NCBI RefSeq assembly: GCF_001426345.1
Contig: NZ_LMEM01000009.1
Span: 636,540 to 700,539, forward strand
Direction of reading: 5' to 3'
DNA length: 64,000 nucleotides
From: Devosia sp. Root436
GTDB lineage: Bacteria; Pseudomonadota; Alphaproteobacteria; Rhizobiales; Devosiaceae
A program made the position numbers and the translations under genes. Within the stretch, counting starts at the first letter, position 1. Each line of letters begins with the position of its first letter. This document shows, one piece after another, positions 9,466 to 17,127 of the stretch. The notes under the pieces are model-generated. The model did not search any database. It saw only the letters and a list, made by a program, of their open reading frames with translations, and was not told the DNA's origin.

Positions 9466-11196
9466 ATGGCGATATCTCCCGACAATGGCTTCGAACCCCT
9501 GCGGGCCAGCCTGACTGGGGCTGACGACACCCTGCGACGCGACCATTGGTTAGTGCCGCAGCCCGGAATCGTGCCGCGCATCCGCATCGGCAAAAGGTGG
9601 GTGAGCACGCTCTGGGCCTTGCCGATCGCCGCCGCAGGCCTGCTTTGCCTGATCGCGCTGGCGCAAAGCCTGCGCGAACTTCCGGGAGTCGCCGAGTTCA
9701 TTCAGCACCATCCCGGCGTCGCTCAGGCCACGCCCCCGGTCAATTCGGGCTTCCCCTGGTGGCTGCAACTGCAGCATTTCCTCAACATGTTCTTCATGCT
9801 GTTCATCATCCGGTCCGGTCTGCAGATTCTCGCCGACCATCCGCGACTTTACTGGAGGCGGGACTGCACCCCCGGCAGCGAGTGGTTCCGCTTCCAGCGC
9901 CCCATACCCAAGGGCCGGCTCTGGACGTCAAAAGACGATTCGGTCTCTTTGCCCGGCTGGCTGGGGATACCGGGCTTGCGGCACACTGTGGGATTGTCGC
10001 GTTGGTGGCACTTTTCCGTCAACATGCTGTGGGTGATCAATGGCATCCTCTTTTACGCGCTGCTGTTTGCCACCGACCAATGGCAACGGCTCGTGCCGCT
10101 GACCTGGGAGGTTTTTCCGTCAGCTCTGTCGACCGCCATCCAGTACGCCTCGCTCAACTTTCCCGTCGATCACAGCTGGACGCGCTACAACGGCCTGCAA
10201 CAACTCACCTATTTCGTGACCGTCTTCGTCGCCGCGCCTGTCTCGATCCTCACCGGGCTCATGCAGAGCCCGGCTATCTCCAATACGCTTGGCTGGGTGG
10301 GCAAGGTCTTTAACCGCCAGGCAATGCGTTCGCTGCACTTCATCGCCTTCGCGTGGTTCGTCGGCTTCATCGTCGCGCATGGAGCCCTGGTCTTCATCAC
10401 CGGCCTTCGGCAGAATACCAATCATATGTTTGCGGGCGTCGACGACACATCGTGGCGCGGCTTTCCGCTCTTCGTGCTGGCCATGGCAATCCTGGCCGTT
10501 ACCTGGGGCATCGCTTCCCCCTTTACGGTGCGACATGCGCGGTTGGTGCAACGGTTCGGAGCGGCGATGGTCGGCAGTCTGATAGGTCTGGGCGACCGGT
10601 TACAGACACGCTCACAGCTCACGGCGAAGGATATCTCGCCCTATTTCTGGTCGAATGGCACGTTGCCGACCTCGCCGGAATACCGCGAACTTGAGGCTGG
10701 CGGTTTCGCAGCCTACCGCTTGCACATTGGCGGACTGGTCGAAGCGCCGCAACTGCTGTCTCTGGCTCAGTTGAAGGCAATGCCGAAACAGACCCAGGTC
10801 ACCACCCACTTTTGCATACAGGGCTGGACGGGTGTCGCCGAATGGGGAGGCGTGTCGATGCGTCAGGTCATCAAGCTGGTCAAACCCAGGCCTGAGGCCC
10901 GTTATGTCGTGTTCTATTCATTTGCCGCTGGCGCAGATGGTGGGCGCTACTATGATGTCCACACCGTCCAGAACATGCGCCATGAGCTGACAATTCTGGC
11001 GTACGAAATGAATGGGGAAGCACTGCCTTTTGTGCACGGCGCACCGCTCAGACTGCGCTGCGAAAACGAACTTGGCTACAAAATGGTCAAGTGGATCGTC
11101 GCCATTGAGTTCGTGCACGACTTTGCCGATCTCGGTGCCGGTCGGGGCGGCTACAACGAGGATCACGAATTCTACGGCTATCGCGCCTCGATCTAG
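9466..11196 (+). CDS. cytochrome b561-like membrane domain fused to a sulfite-oxidase-type molybdopterin domain
   Basis: In this 576-residue protein the first about 380 residues hold several transmembrane helices with histidines suited to haem b (for example LQHFLNMFFMLFIIRSG, RWWHFSVNMLWVINGILF, RSLHFIAFAWFVGFIVAHG). The last about 180 residues match the oxidoreductase molybdopterin-binding fold (YRLHIGGLVEAPQLLSLAQL), with the candidate Mo-ligand C450 in THFCIQGWTGVAEWGG and the end LRCENELGYKMVKWI. The arrangement resembles YedZ/MsrQ plus YedY/MsrP in a single chain. It sits 67 bp behind the PQQ dehydrogenase, probably in the same transcript. The substrate is unknown; a periplasmic oxidoreductase exchanging electrons with quinone through haem is the likely role. 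Confidence 0.85.
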   Translation: MAISPDNGFEPLRASLTGADDTLRRDHWLVPQPGIVPRIRIGKRWVSTLWALPIAAAGLLCLIALAQSLRELPGVAEFIQHHPGVAQATPPVNSGFPWWLQLQHFLNMFFMLFIIRSGLQILADHPRLYWRRDCTPGSEWFRFQRPIPKGRLWTSKDDSVSLPGWLGIPGLRHTVGLSRWWHFSVNMLWVINGILFYALLFATDQWQRLVPLTWEVFPSALSTAIQYASLNFPVDHSWTRYNGLQQLTYFVTVFVAAPVSILTGLMQSPAISNTLGWVGKVFNRQAMRSLHFIAFAWFVGFIVAHGALVFITGLRQNTNHMFAGVDDTSWRGFPLFVLAMAILAVTWGIASPFTVRHARLVQRFGAAMVGSLIGLGDRLQTRSQLTAKDISPYFWSNGTLPTSPEYRELEAGGFAAYRLHIGGLVEAPQLLSLAQLKAMPKQTQVTTHFCIQGWTGVAEWGGVSMRQVIKLVKPRPEARYVVFYSFAAGADGGRYYDVHTVQNMRHELTILAYEMNGEALPFVHGAPLRLRCENELGYKMVKWIVAIEFVHDFADLGAGRGGYNEDHEFYGYRASI

Positions 11197-11496
11197 GCGC
11201 AGGGCAGAGCTGTCGCCAAATCGAGCTGCTGCCGAGTGCCTGCAGGATCTCAATCAGCTCAGGCGCCATCTGTCTCACCTTGCGCAAGTGCACAACGCTG
11301 AGGGCCGGAGCGATATCTCCCCCTTTGCTGACAGGCCCGTCTGCTTCTGAGCCGACAATGCGAAATGCAGACACAGGCAGATTGCCAAGACAGGGGTCGG
11401 GTGAAGGAAGCCGCCTCAACTGGGTGCTAGCAGACTTTTTTAAGGTCTAAGGAGCACTTTAGGCAGCGTGGGCCTCCCACTCTCAGGACTTCGTAA
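11197..11496. other. intergenic, nothing assigned
   Basis: These 300 bp separate the oxidoreductase fusion from the EAL gene. A minus-strand open frame (11087-11419) overlaps the coding end of the fusion gene and has no recognised domain. A small dyad AGAC/GTCT around a T-run lies near 11432-11450. I see no promoter motif that I trust. Confidence 0.4.
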
Positions 11497-12276
11497 ATGA
11501 CTGAAAAATCTGGATGCGCCGGTTGTCGGAATACCGATCCAGGCGCTTTCGAGATCCCATTCACCATGGCCTTCCAGCCGATCGTTGATCTCAGCAAGAA
11601 CCTCATATGGGGCTATGAGGCGCTTGTGCGAGGTGTCGACGGCGAGAGCGCATGCCAGGTTCTAAGCCAAGTCAATGACCAGAACCGCTATGCCTTTGAC
11701 CAGGCCTGCCGGGTCAAAGCCATCGAACTTGCCGGAGAGAACCTGAGCCTGGACACCTCTACCAGGCTGTCGATCAACTTCATGCCAAACGCCGTCTACG
11801 AGCCCAAGGCCTGCATCCGGGCGACCCTGGCCGCCGCTGACCGCGTTGGGTTCGACCCGAAGCGCCTGATGTTCGAGTTTACCGAAAACGAGCAGATGTC
11901 CGATGTCTCGCATGTCAGCCATATTGTCGACGAGTATCGCAAGATGGGCTTCTACACAGCTCTCGACGACTTCGGCGCGGGATACGCCGGATTGTCGCTA
12001 CTTGCGAAATTCCAGACGGACCTCATCAAGATCGACATGGAACTCGTGCGAGACATTGAAAATTCCCAAAGCCGCCGAGCAATCGTCAGAGGTATCGTGG
12101 GAATGTGCAATGAACTTGGTATTGCAGTCTTGGCCGAGGGTGTCGAAACCAAGGACGAAGTCCTGACGCTGCGGAGCGCTGGCATCGATTTGTTCCAAGG
12201 CTACTATTTTGCTCGTCCTTTCGTCGAGCGCTTCGTTGCAGCCAGCGACATCAACACGCTGCAGGTCGGCAAATGA
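11497..12276 (+). CDS. EAL-domain cyclic-di-GMP phosphodiesterase
   Basis: A 259-residue single-domain EAL protein that should hydrolyse c-di-GMP to pGpG. All catalytic positions are visible: the EAL motif E41-A42-L43 with R45, N94 in LSINFMP, E127 and E130 in MFEFTEN, D157 and D158 in LDDFGAGYAG, K178 in LIKID, and AEGVE at 213-217. An N-terminal CAGC pair (C7, C10) could bind metal or act as a redox switch. It ends in a 4-bp ATGA overlap with a LOV photoreceptor gene, so the two are translationally coupled. The EAL sequence resembles the phosphodiesterase half of BLUF-EAL photoreceptors, which suggests light control through the partner; that partnership is inference. Confidence 0.92.
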   Translation: MTEKSGCAGCRNTDPGAFEIPFTMAFQPIVDLSKNLIWGYEALVRGVDGESACQVLSQVNDQNRYAFDQACRVKAIELAGENLSLDTSTRLSINFMPNAVYEPKACIRATLAAADRVGFDPKRLMFEFTENEQMSDVSHVSHIVDEYRKMGFYTALDDFGAGYAGLSLLAKFQTDLIKIDMELVRDIENSQSRRAIVRGIVGMCNELGIAVLAEGVETKDEVLTLRSAGIDLFQGYYFARPFVERFVAASDINTLQVGK

Positions 12277-12725
12277 GCCGTCAGCCTATTTCCGGCCAGC
12301 AGCTGTTCGATCGAAAGCTCGATCCATCGACTCAAGCGTTGACGCTTGCTGACGTTCGCAGGCCTGATACTCCCCTTGTGTACGTCAACTCCGGTTTTGA
12401 GAAGATGACGGGCTATACGCGAATGGACGCAGTTGGGAGAAATTGCCGTTTTCTCCAGGGTCCGGAAACAAGCGCAGAGGCGGTGACGCAAATGCGGTCG
12501 GCTATTGCCGCAAACAGGCCTTTGATCATTGACGTGCTGAACTACAGAAGAGACGGAAGTGCTTTCTGGAACCGGCTCTCATTGACCCCCGTCAAGGGCG
12601 TCGATGGTCAAGCAACACACTATATCGGGATACAGAGCGACATCAGCCGCATGCGCGCACTGCATGACCGTCTTCACGAGATTGCTCTGGATCTTGCCCG
12701 TGCCAATATCCTGGCGTTGGATTAA
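12273..12725 (+). CDS. stand-alone LOV (PAS) blue-light photoreceptor
   Basis: A 150-residue short LOV protein. The flavin-adduct cysteine C58 is in the canonical GRNCRFLQG, preceded by VYVNSGFEKMTGY and followed by VLNYRRDGSAFWNRLSLTPV and THYIGIQSDIS, which cover the full FMN-binding core. The C-terminal about 30 residues (MRALHDRLHEIALDLARANIL) form a helix like the J-alpha or dimer helix of short LOV proteins; there is no effector domain. The gene overlaps the EAL gene by 4 bp. In blue light it would form the cysteinyl-flavin adduct and probably act on the EAL protein in trans. Confidence 0.92.
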   Translation: MSRQPISGQQLFDRKLDPSTQALTLADVRRPDTPLVYVNSGFEKMTGYTRMDAVGRNCRFLQGPETSAEAVTQMRSAIAANRPLIIDVLNYRRDGSAFWNRLSLTPVKGVDGQATHYIGIQSDISRMRALHDRLHEIALDLARANILALD

Positions 12726-12781
12726 TTCCAGACAAGATTGGGGAAGACCGTTTCGTCTCGTCGCATTACGAGGCAACCAAG

Positions 12782-12985
12782 ATGACTGCCAAATCCTCGA
12801 ACACCAAAAAGCCTGTTCCCTCAACGATCCGCCGTCTCAACGAAGAAACCGAAGGCATCGCCGACGAAGACCTTAAGGACTTCGTGGACCTTTTAGCCAC
12901 GAACATCCGCACAACTTGCCGTCGGCTGGAAATCGAGATCCCCACACCGGCCGGGCGACCGAGACACCTTCGTCCGCTAGCATGA
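12782..12985 (+). CDS. small hypothetical protein
   Basis: A 67-residue frame beginning MTAKSSNTKKPVPSTI, with an acidic helical centre (NEETEGIADEDLKDFVDLL) and a basic end. A GAGG lies 9 bases before the ATG. It follows the LOV gene by 56 bp. No family is recognised; the last residues (GRPRHLRPLA) look less protein-like, so the natural C-terminus may have been lost near the island junction 150 bp away. Confidence 0.4.
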   Translation: MTAKSSNTKKPVPSTIRRLNEETEGIADEDLKDFVDLLATNIRTTCRRLEIEIPTPAGRPRHLRPLA

Positions 12986-13103
12986 CCGGGTGAACGGAAC
13001 TAACGTGCGTCATGGCAAGGCAACCTGAACGATCAGTTGCGCCGAGTTCTCTCACCGCCTCGGGTGGGTAGCCCGAGACCAGGACCCGGCGGGATCAACC
13101 GCA

Positions 13104-13130
13104 ATAAAAAACCCCCGGTTTCCCGGGGGT
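13104..13130 (-). terminator. Rho-independent terminator, original tRNA-Met terminator
   Basis: Arms ACCCCCGG (13111-13118) and CCGGGGGT (13123-13130) form a stable hairpin. Read on the minus strand it is followed by TTTTTATT, a classical intrinsic terminator. It lies 5 bp outside the left copy of the tRNA-Met repeat and has the orientation expected for the tRNA gene, so it was probably the terminator of that tRNA before the island separated them. Confidence 0.75.
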
Positions 13131-13135
13131 TTGAA

Positions 13136-13184
13136 TGGTAGCGAAGCCCAGATTTGAACTGGGGACACACGGATTATGATTCCG
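13136..13184 (-). repeat. attL: 49-bp copy of the tRNA-Met 3' part
   Basis: These 49 bp are identical to 50105-50153, which is the segment of the intact tRNA-Met(CAU) from the 5' side of the anticodon stem to the encoded CCA. Beyond 13184 the sequence no longer matches a tRNA. Direct orientation and position next to an integrase mark it as the left attachment-site copy. Confidence 0.92.
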
Positions 13185-13287
13185 TATGTCTAGGGGTGAA
13201 ACGCCGATCCGGTGACTTTCAATCCGGGTTGTAAGTCCCGGAAAACCTCGGTTCTGTTAAGGATGACGCATAGCACGGCTTGCCCGG

Positions 13288-13331
13288 CCCGTCCTAGTGC
13301 GCTCTGGTGACCCCGTCCTAATCCCGTCCTA
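13288..13331 (+). promoter_or_regulatory. three arm-type integrase sites, left end
   Basis: The nonamer CCCGTCCTA occurs three times in the same orientation: 13288-13296, 13312-13320 and 13323-13331. They lie between attL and the integrase start. Two more copies of the octamer CCGTCCTA lie just inside attR. Repeated short sites at both ends are the usual arrangement for binding by the N-terminal arm domain of lambda-type integrases. Confidence 0.6.
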
Positions 13332-13342
13332 GCCGGTTGCCC

Positions 13343-14827
13343 ATGCCCACTATCGACATCAATGCCCGCACCGTCGCGAAAGCGATCGCCGACGCCAAGC
13401 CCGGCGCCAAGCAATCCGAGATATCGGATAGCCGGGCCCGTGGCCTGAAGCTCCGGATCGGCGCCCAGGGTGCATCATGGCAGTATCGCTATGAGCAGGC
13501 CGGCAAGGGCGTCCGATTCGACTTGGGTAGCGTCCACGACTGGAGCCTGGTGGAGGCGCGGGAGCTCGCAGCCGATGCCGCGGCCCACCGGCGCAAGAGA
13601 GGCACCGTCGACGCCGCCTGGATGGAGACGATGCTGGTCAAGCACGGCAGGAAGGGCGAGATCCAGTTGCCCGTGAAGTCATGGGACTGGGCGACGGCAC
13701 GGACGGACTACCTGGCGGACGTCGACCGGACGAAGCGCATGAAAACAGCGGCCAGCTACCGGAACTTGCTGACCAATACCCCTGAACTCGAGCGGTTCGC
13801 CGAGCGCGCCGTATCGACGATCAGTCGGCGGGAGGCGGCGAAGGCGATTGCCGACATCCACGCCCGGGGCGTCGAGGCCCATGCCGAACACGTGGCCGCT
13901 GTCGTGTCGGCTTTCTATACGTGGCTCGGTGACGACGCCCGTGCAGATGACACCGGCATTGAGCCCGGACACATGCGCGGGCTTCGGGCGCCGCAGCGGA
14001 CTGCGAAGAAGGAAGTAGCCAAGCCGGCGGTGAAGGCCAATCGGTATGCACCGCCAATGCACGAAGTCGGTCGGCTGATGGCCATTGCCCGCAGCGGCGC
14101 CATCAACGAGCGGATCGGCCTGGCTATTCAGCACATGTGCTTCACCGTCCAGCGTATCACCTACATCGTGCACGCGCGTATCGACGGTATGGAGGCGGCC
14201 CTTACACCGGACGAAGGTCTGTGGCGCATGGAGCCGCAGCACCGCAAGACGGCTGAGAACAGGAACGACACCACGGATCACGTCGTACCGTTGCCGGCAC
14301 CGGCCTGGGCGGTCGTCCAGCGGGCGATGACACTGACGGAAGATCTGGACCACCACCGCCTTTTCCCGGGCTTCCGGCCAGCCAAGGCAGGCGGCACGGT
14401 CGACGCCATGGCGGAGAGCGCGGTCCAACACAACATGACGTATATGCCGGGCATCGTCGCCAGGCCGCACGATCTCCGCAGGTCGTTCACGAAGTTCGGC
14501 CAGTCTAAGTTTCGCTGGGGCATCGAAGGCAGCCGTTCGATCCTAGATCACAATGAGGGTTTCGCGACCGATGACGTGACCGTCCATAGCTATTTGCATG
14601 ATGGTATCGGACCGAAGTGGGACATCATGCGCAACTGGGTCCAGTACGTCGAGGAAGCCACCGCCGAGGCCATCGACTTCGACAAGCGTCTGCGCGATGT
14701 CGAGTGGCTGTCGGACTTCATTGCCCGGCGCCGGCATGAGATCAAGACCGGGTATCGGAAGGGCGTCAGCCTCGCCAAGATACCGCCCACAGACCTGGCG
14801 CGTGGCGATGTAATGATGGAATATTAG
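13343..14827 (+). CDS. tyrosine-recombinase integrase of the island
   Basis: A 494-residue phage-type integrase. The N-terminus (about 1-90) resembles the DUF4102-like arm-binding domain of P4-type integrases (SDSRARGLKLRIGAQGASWQYRY, then SLVEARELAADAAAHRRKRGT). The core follows, and the catalytic domain carries Arg in FTVQRITYIV (near 271), the box RPHDLRRSF (near 375) and a final Tyr in VHSYLHDG. The ATG at 13343 is used; a TTG two codons earlier is possible. The gene lies directly inside attL and reads into the island. It should catalyse integration and excision between the 49-bp repeats. All expected catalytic residues appear present, though the Arg I motif is atypical. Confidence 0.88.
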   Translation: MPTIDINARTVAKAIADAKPGAKQSEISDSRARGLKLRIGAQGASWQYRYEQAGKGVRFDLGSVHDWSLVEARELAADAAAHRRKRGTVDAAWMETMLVKHGRKGEIQLPVKSWDWATARTDYLADVDRTKRMKTAASYRNLLTNTPELERFAERAVSTISRREAAKAIADIHARGVEAHAEHVAAVVSAFYTWLGDDARADDTGIEPGHMRGLRAPQRTAKKEVAKPAVKANRYAPPMHEVGRLMAIARSGAINERIGLAIQHMCFTVQRITYIVHARIDGMEAALTPDEGLWRMEPQHRKTAENRNDTTDHVVPLPAPAWAVVQRAMTLTEDLDHHRLFPGFRPAKAGGTVDAMAESAVQHNMTYMPGIVARPHDLRRSFTKFGQSKFRWGIEGSRSILDHNEGFATDDVTVHSYLHDGIGPKWDIMRNWVQYVEEATAEAIDFDKRLRDVEWLSDFIARRRHEIKTGYRKGVSLAKIPPTDLARGDVMMEY

Positions 14828-14933
14828 TATGCCATCGTGACAGCGCCAATTATCGCGACCTTAATCGGAAGCCAACAGCCTGTGCAATCGCCGAGATTTG
14901 GGGCAGTCTCCCGCTGCGACAACGCGGGGGGAA

Positions 14934-15440
14934 ATGACGATGCAGGCGCCGAGATCCCGGACCGGAAGACTGGTCTTGCTGGCAGTCATCGTCGCCCTGG
15001 TAGTTGCCCCACTGTGGGCATGGCTGCAGGCCCGACCCTTCCCGCCCACCGCCTGGTATGGCTACACGCTCGCCCGGGGGGACGTAATCAGCTTCGAAGC
15101 CGGTGAGCCCATCCAGTATACCTTGGATATGGAAATGGGATCGTCGCAGAGCGAGTTCGATACATACATGAACCGATGCGACCCAACGAGACTGCAGACG
15201 TCCATCGTCGGGCAGGAATACCGAGGCTTGATGCTGTGCAACGCGGCAAGGCTGAGCGAATTAGATTTCGCTGCTGCCGCCCGGTTTTTCAAAGCTGACG
15301 TCGACGAGATGTATGGCCGGTATATCGCCGAGTGGGTCTGGGCCATCGGGCAGCGGCTGGCGCTCATGCTGGGCGTGATCCTGGCGACCTTCCTCGCGGC
15401 CAGGGCGTTCCGATGGGTCCGAGCCGGCCAGCCTACGTAG
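14934..15440 (+). CDS. hypothetical membrane protein with two transmembrane helices
   Basis: A 168-residue protein starting at ATG 14934 behind a strong GGGGGGA site. One helix is near residues 12-33 (GRLVLLAVIVALVVAPLWAWL) and a second near 138-158 (LALMLGVILATFLAARAF). The roughly 100 residues between carry three cysteines and would face the periplasm. No family is recognised. It has the same two-helix, central-loop layout as the gene at 48563 near the other end of the island, without clear sequence similarity. Confidence 0.65.
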   Translation: MTMQAPRSRTGRLVLLAVIVALVVAPLWAWLQARPFPPTAWYGYTLARGDVISFEAGEPIQYTLDMEMGSSQSEFDTYMNRCDPTRLQTSIVGQEYRGLMLCNAARLSELDFAAAARFFKADVDEMYGRYIAEWVWAIGQRLALMLGVILATFLAARAFRWVRAGQPT

Positions 15441-15620
15441 ATTATATCGCGACATGAAAACGGAAGCTGAGGGCAGTTGGCTTCCAAAACGACGTTCCCT
15501 TTTCGACAAGCCGCTTGTCGAAAAGGATAGTGCTTGCAATCGCTTAGAACCGCCTCCATGCTCGATCCGTGACCTAGCGCCGATTGGGGTTGTGAAGGTC
15601 CGCAGGTCAGGAGTGACGTG

Positions 15621-15905
15621 ATGACAGATACCCCCGATACTCGAGAACCCTATCTGCCCGGCCTGTGTGGCCTTCAGTGGCGACCCGATGCCGCTGGCGG
15701 CTATGTCGCCGATACCGATGACGATTTCGTCCGCATCTTCTTCGACTGGAAGAGAGCGCTCACTGAGATCGGCTACGTGTTGACGAAGGCCAACGGCAAG
15801 TGGATAGCCGGCTTCAGGCCCGGCATGGCCGACAAGACCGCAATTCTGGCGACGCTCCTGCGGATACGCGAGCACCAGCTTGAGAAGCTGGGGGTGCGGC
15901 CATGA
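15621..15905 (+). CDS. hypothetical protein, first gene of an overlapping operon
   Basis: A 94-residue protein from ATG 15621 (a GTG one codon earlier is possible). It is mixed alpha/beta: GLQWRPDAAGGYVADTDDDFVRIFFDWKR, then a helical end TAILATLLRIREHQLEKLG. It overlaps the next gene by 4 bp (ATGA), so translation is coupled. No known domain is visible. Confidence 0.6.
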   Translation: MTDTPDTREPYLPGLCGLQWRPDAAGGYVADTDDDFVRIFFDWKRALTEIGYVLTKANGKWIAGFRPGMADKTAILATLLRIREHQLEKLGVRP

Positions 15906-16627
15906 GCAAGTCCGATCCCCGTCAGCTCGACCTGCTCGATTATCTCAAATACGATGCACACAAGGAGGGGTATCCCCTACGTCAGCGCCTGATCGCAGAC
16001 GGCTTTGCCCACGACTATTCACTCCAACTCAACCGAGGCCTGATGCACGATGACGGCGAAGGGGTGGTCAACAGTCGCCTTTGCCGCTCTCCCGTCTTCT
16101 ATGAATGCGTCGACGGGCATGAACGAGTTGTCCTGCGCCATCACAAGCTCGCCTTCCAGCCACTCCCGACAGCATTGCTGAACAAGGGTTACACACTCGA
16201 ATGGGCGGCACCTTCTCACCGGCACACCATGGATGGGCAGCGAATGCATGCGGCTGATTTGGCCACCGACAAGCACCTCGCTGAGCTGGTCCGGACCGCC
16301 TACCTCACCACCCGTGAGCGGGTCTATGACGCCATCGCGTCGAACTTGTCTCACATCCTGTCGGCGAAGAATGCCAGACGTTTGATGGTCTGGATGCAGG
16401 AGACAGATCCGAGGCATGAACCGAGCGATCGTTCCGCAGCGGTGCTGGCCACTGGAATGCTGCTGATCTCCAGCGGCAACTTCGTGCAGTTCGACGACCG
16501 GAAGTATAGTGTCCGCGCTCGCGCCTGGGCGGCACTCCATGCCCTCGAAGACGGGTGGGTGAAGCGCAAGGGTCACCTTCTCAATGTCACGGCGGAAGGC
16601 CGCGCGCGGCAGTTGGAGACGGCATGA
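15902..16627 (+). CDS. hypothetical protein
   Basis: A 241-residue protein with an ATG overlapping the previous stop. It begins MSKSDPRQLDLLDYLKYDAHKEGYPLR and has a central His-rich stretch (HRHTMDGQRMHAADL). The final about 60 residues (SVRARAWAALHALEDGWVKRKG, then LLNVTAEGRARQLE) look like a winged-helix module of the kind found at the end of phage and plasmid proteins. It ends in another ATGA overlap. I do not recognise a family. Confidence 0.6.
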   Translation: MSKSDPRQLDLLDYLKYDAHKEGYPLRQRLIADGFAHDYSLQLNRGLMHDDGEGVVNSRLCRSPVFYECVDGHERVVLRHHKLAFQPLPTALLNKGYTLEWAAPSHRHTMDGQRMHAADLATDKHLAELVRTAYLTTRERVYDAIASNLSHILSAKNARRLMVWMQETDPRHEPSDRSAAVLATGMLLISSGNFVQFDDRKYSVRARAWAALHALEDGWVKRKGHLLNVTAEGRARQLETA

Positions 16628-17016
16628 CCATTGCCCTCGACCGCCGCATGCGCGAATCTGGCCCGGACTTGATTCCGGGCCGGAGACCACGCATGCCGTT
16701 CGATCGCGACTACACTTTTGGCGAGGACGTCGACCGGGTTTTCCTCGACGCCCCTTCCGCGAGGCTTTCCAGGGCGCTGGAAAACAGTCAGCGCAATGTG
16801 CAGAAGTGGATCGCGGGGCACGAAGGCTCGCCGCCGCACGCCCGTGAGTTCATAGCTGACCAGCTTGCCCGCATCGAGAAACAGCCTGTCCATCCATATC
16901 TGGCGATGCGCGGCGAGGCGCTGAAACTCATCGACGATGAGGGCCTGCACCCGGAAGTCGTCGCCGGCTACCTGAGCAAGCTCTACGACGAGATTACGAA
17001 CAAACCGATTCGTTAA
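16624..17016 (+). CDS. hypothetical protein
   Basis: A 130-residue protein, third of three genes joined by 4-bp overlaps. It is basic at the N-terminus and helical in the middle (SARLSRALENSQRNVQKWIAGH), with a C-terminal helix EVVAGYLSKLYDEITNKP. The centre could be a small HTH: helix, turn, then VQKWIAG as a recognition helix, as in some phage regulators. This is only a suggestion from the residue pattern. Confidence 0.55.
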   Translation: MTIALDRRMRESGPDLIPGRRPRMPFDRDYTFGEDVDRVFLDAPSARLSRALENSQRNVQKWIAGHEGSPPHAREFIADQLARIEKQPVHPYLAMRGEALKLIDDEGLHPEVVAGYLSKLYDEITNKPIR

Positions 17017-17127
17017 CCTGATCCTGGACCCGGCCTCGACAGGGCCGTTCCGGTCATCTACATACGCCGCTCGAATTCTTGGTTCGTCCGCTGCTTAGGC
17101 GGGGACGCGCCGTCGATTGGGACGAAG

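Noticed and set aside
13136-13184. second tRNA-Met gene at the left end
   Set aside because: Only the 3' 49 bases are present; the sequence beyond 13184 has no D-arm or acceptor 5' strand.
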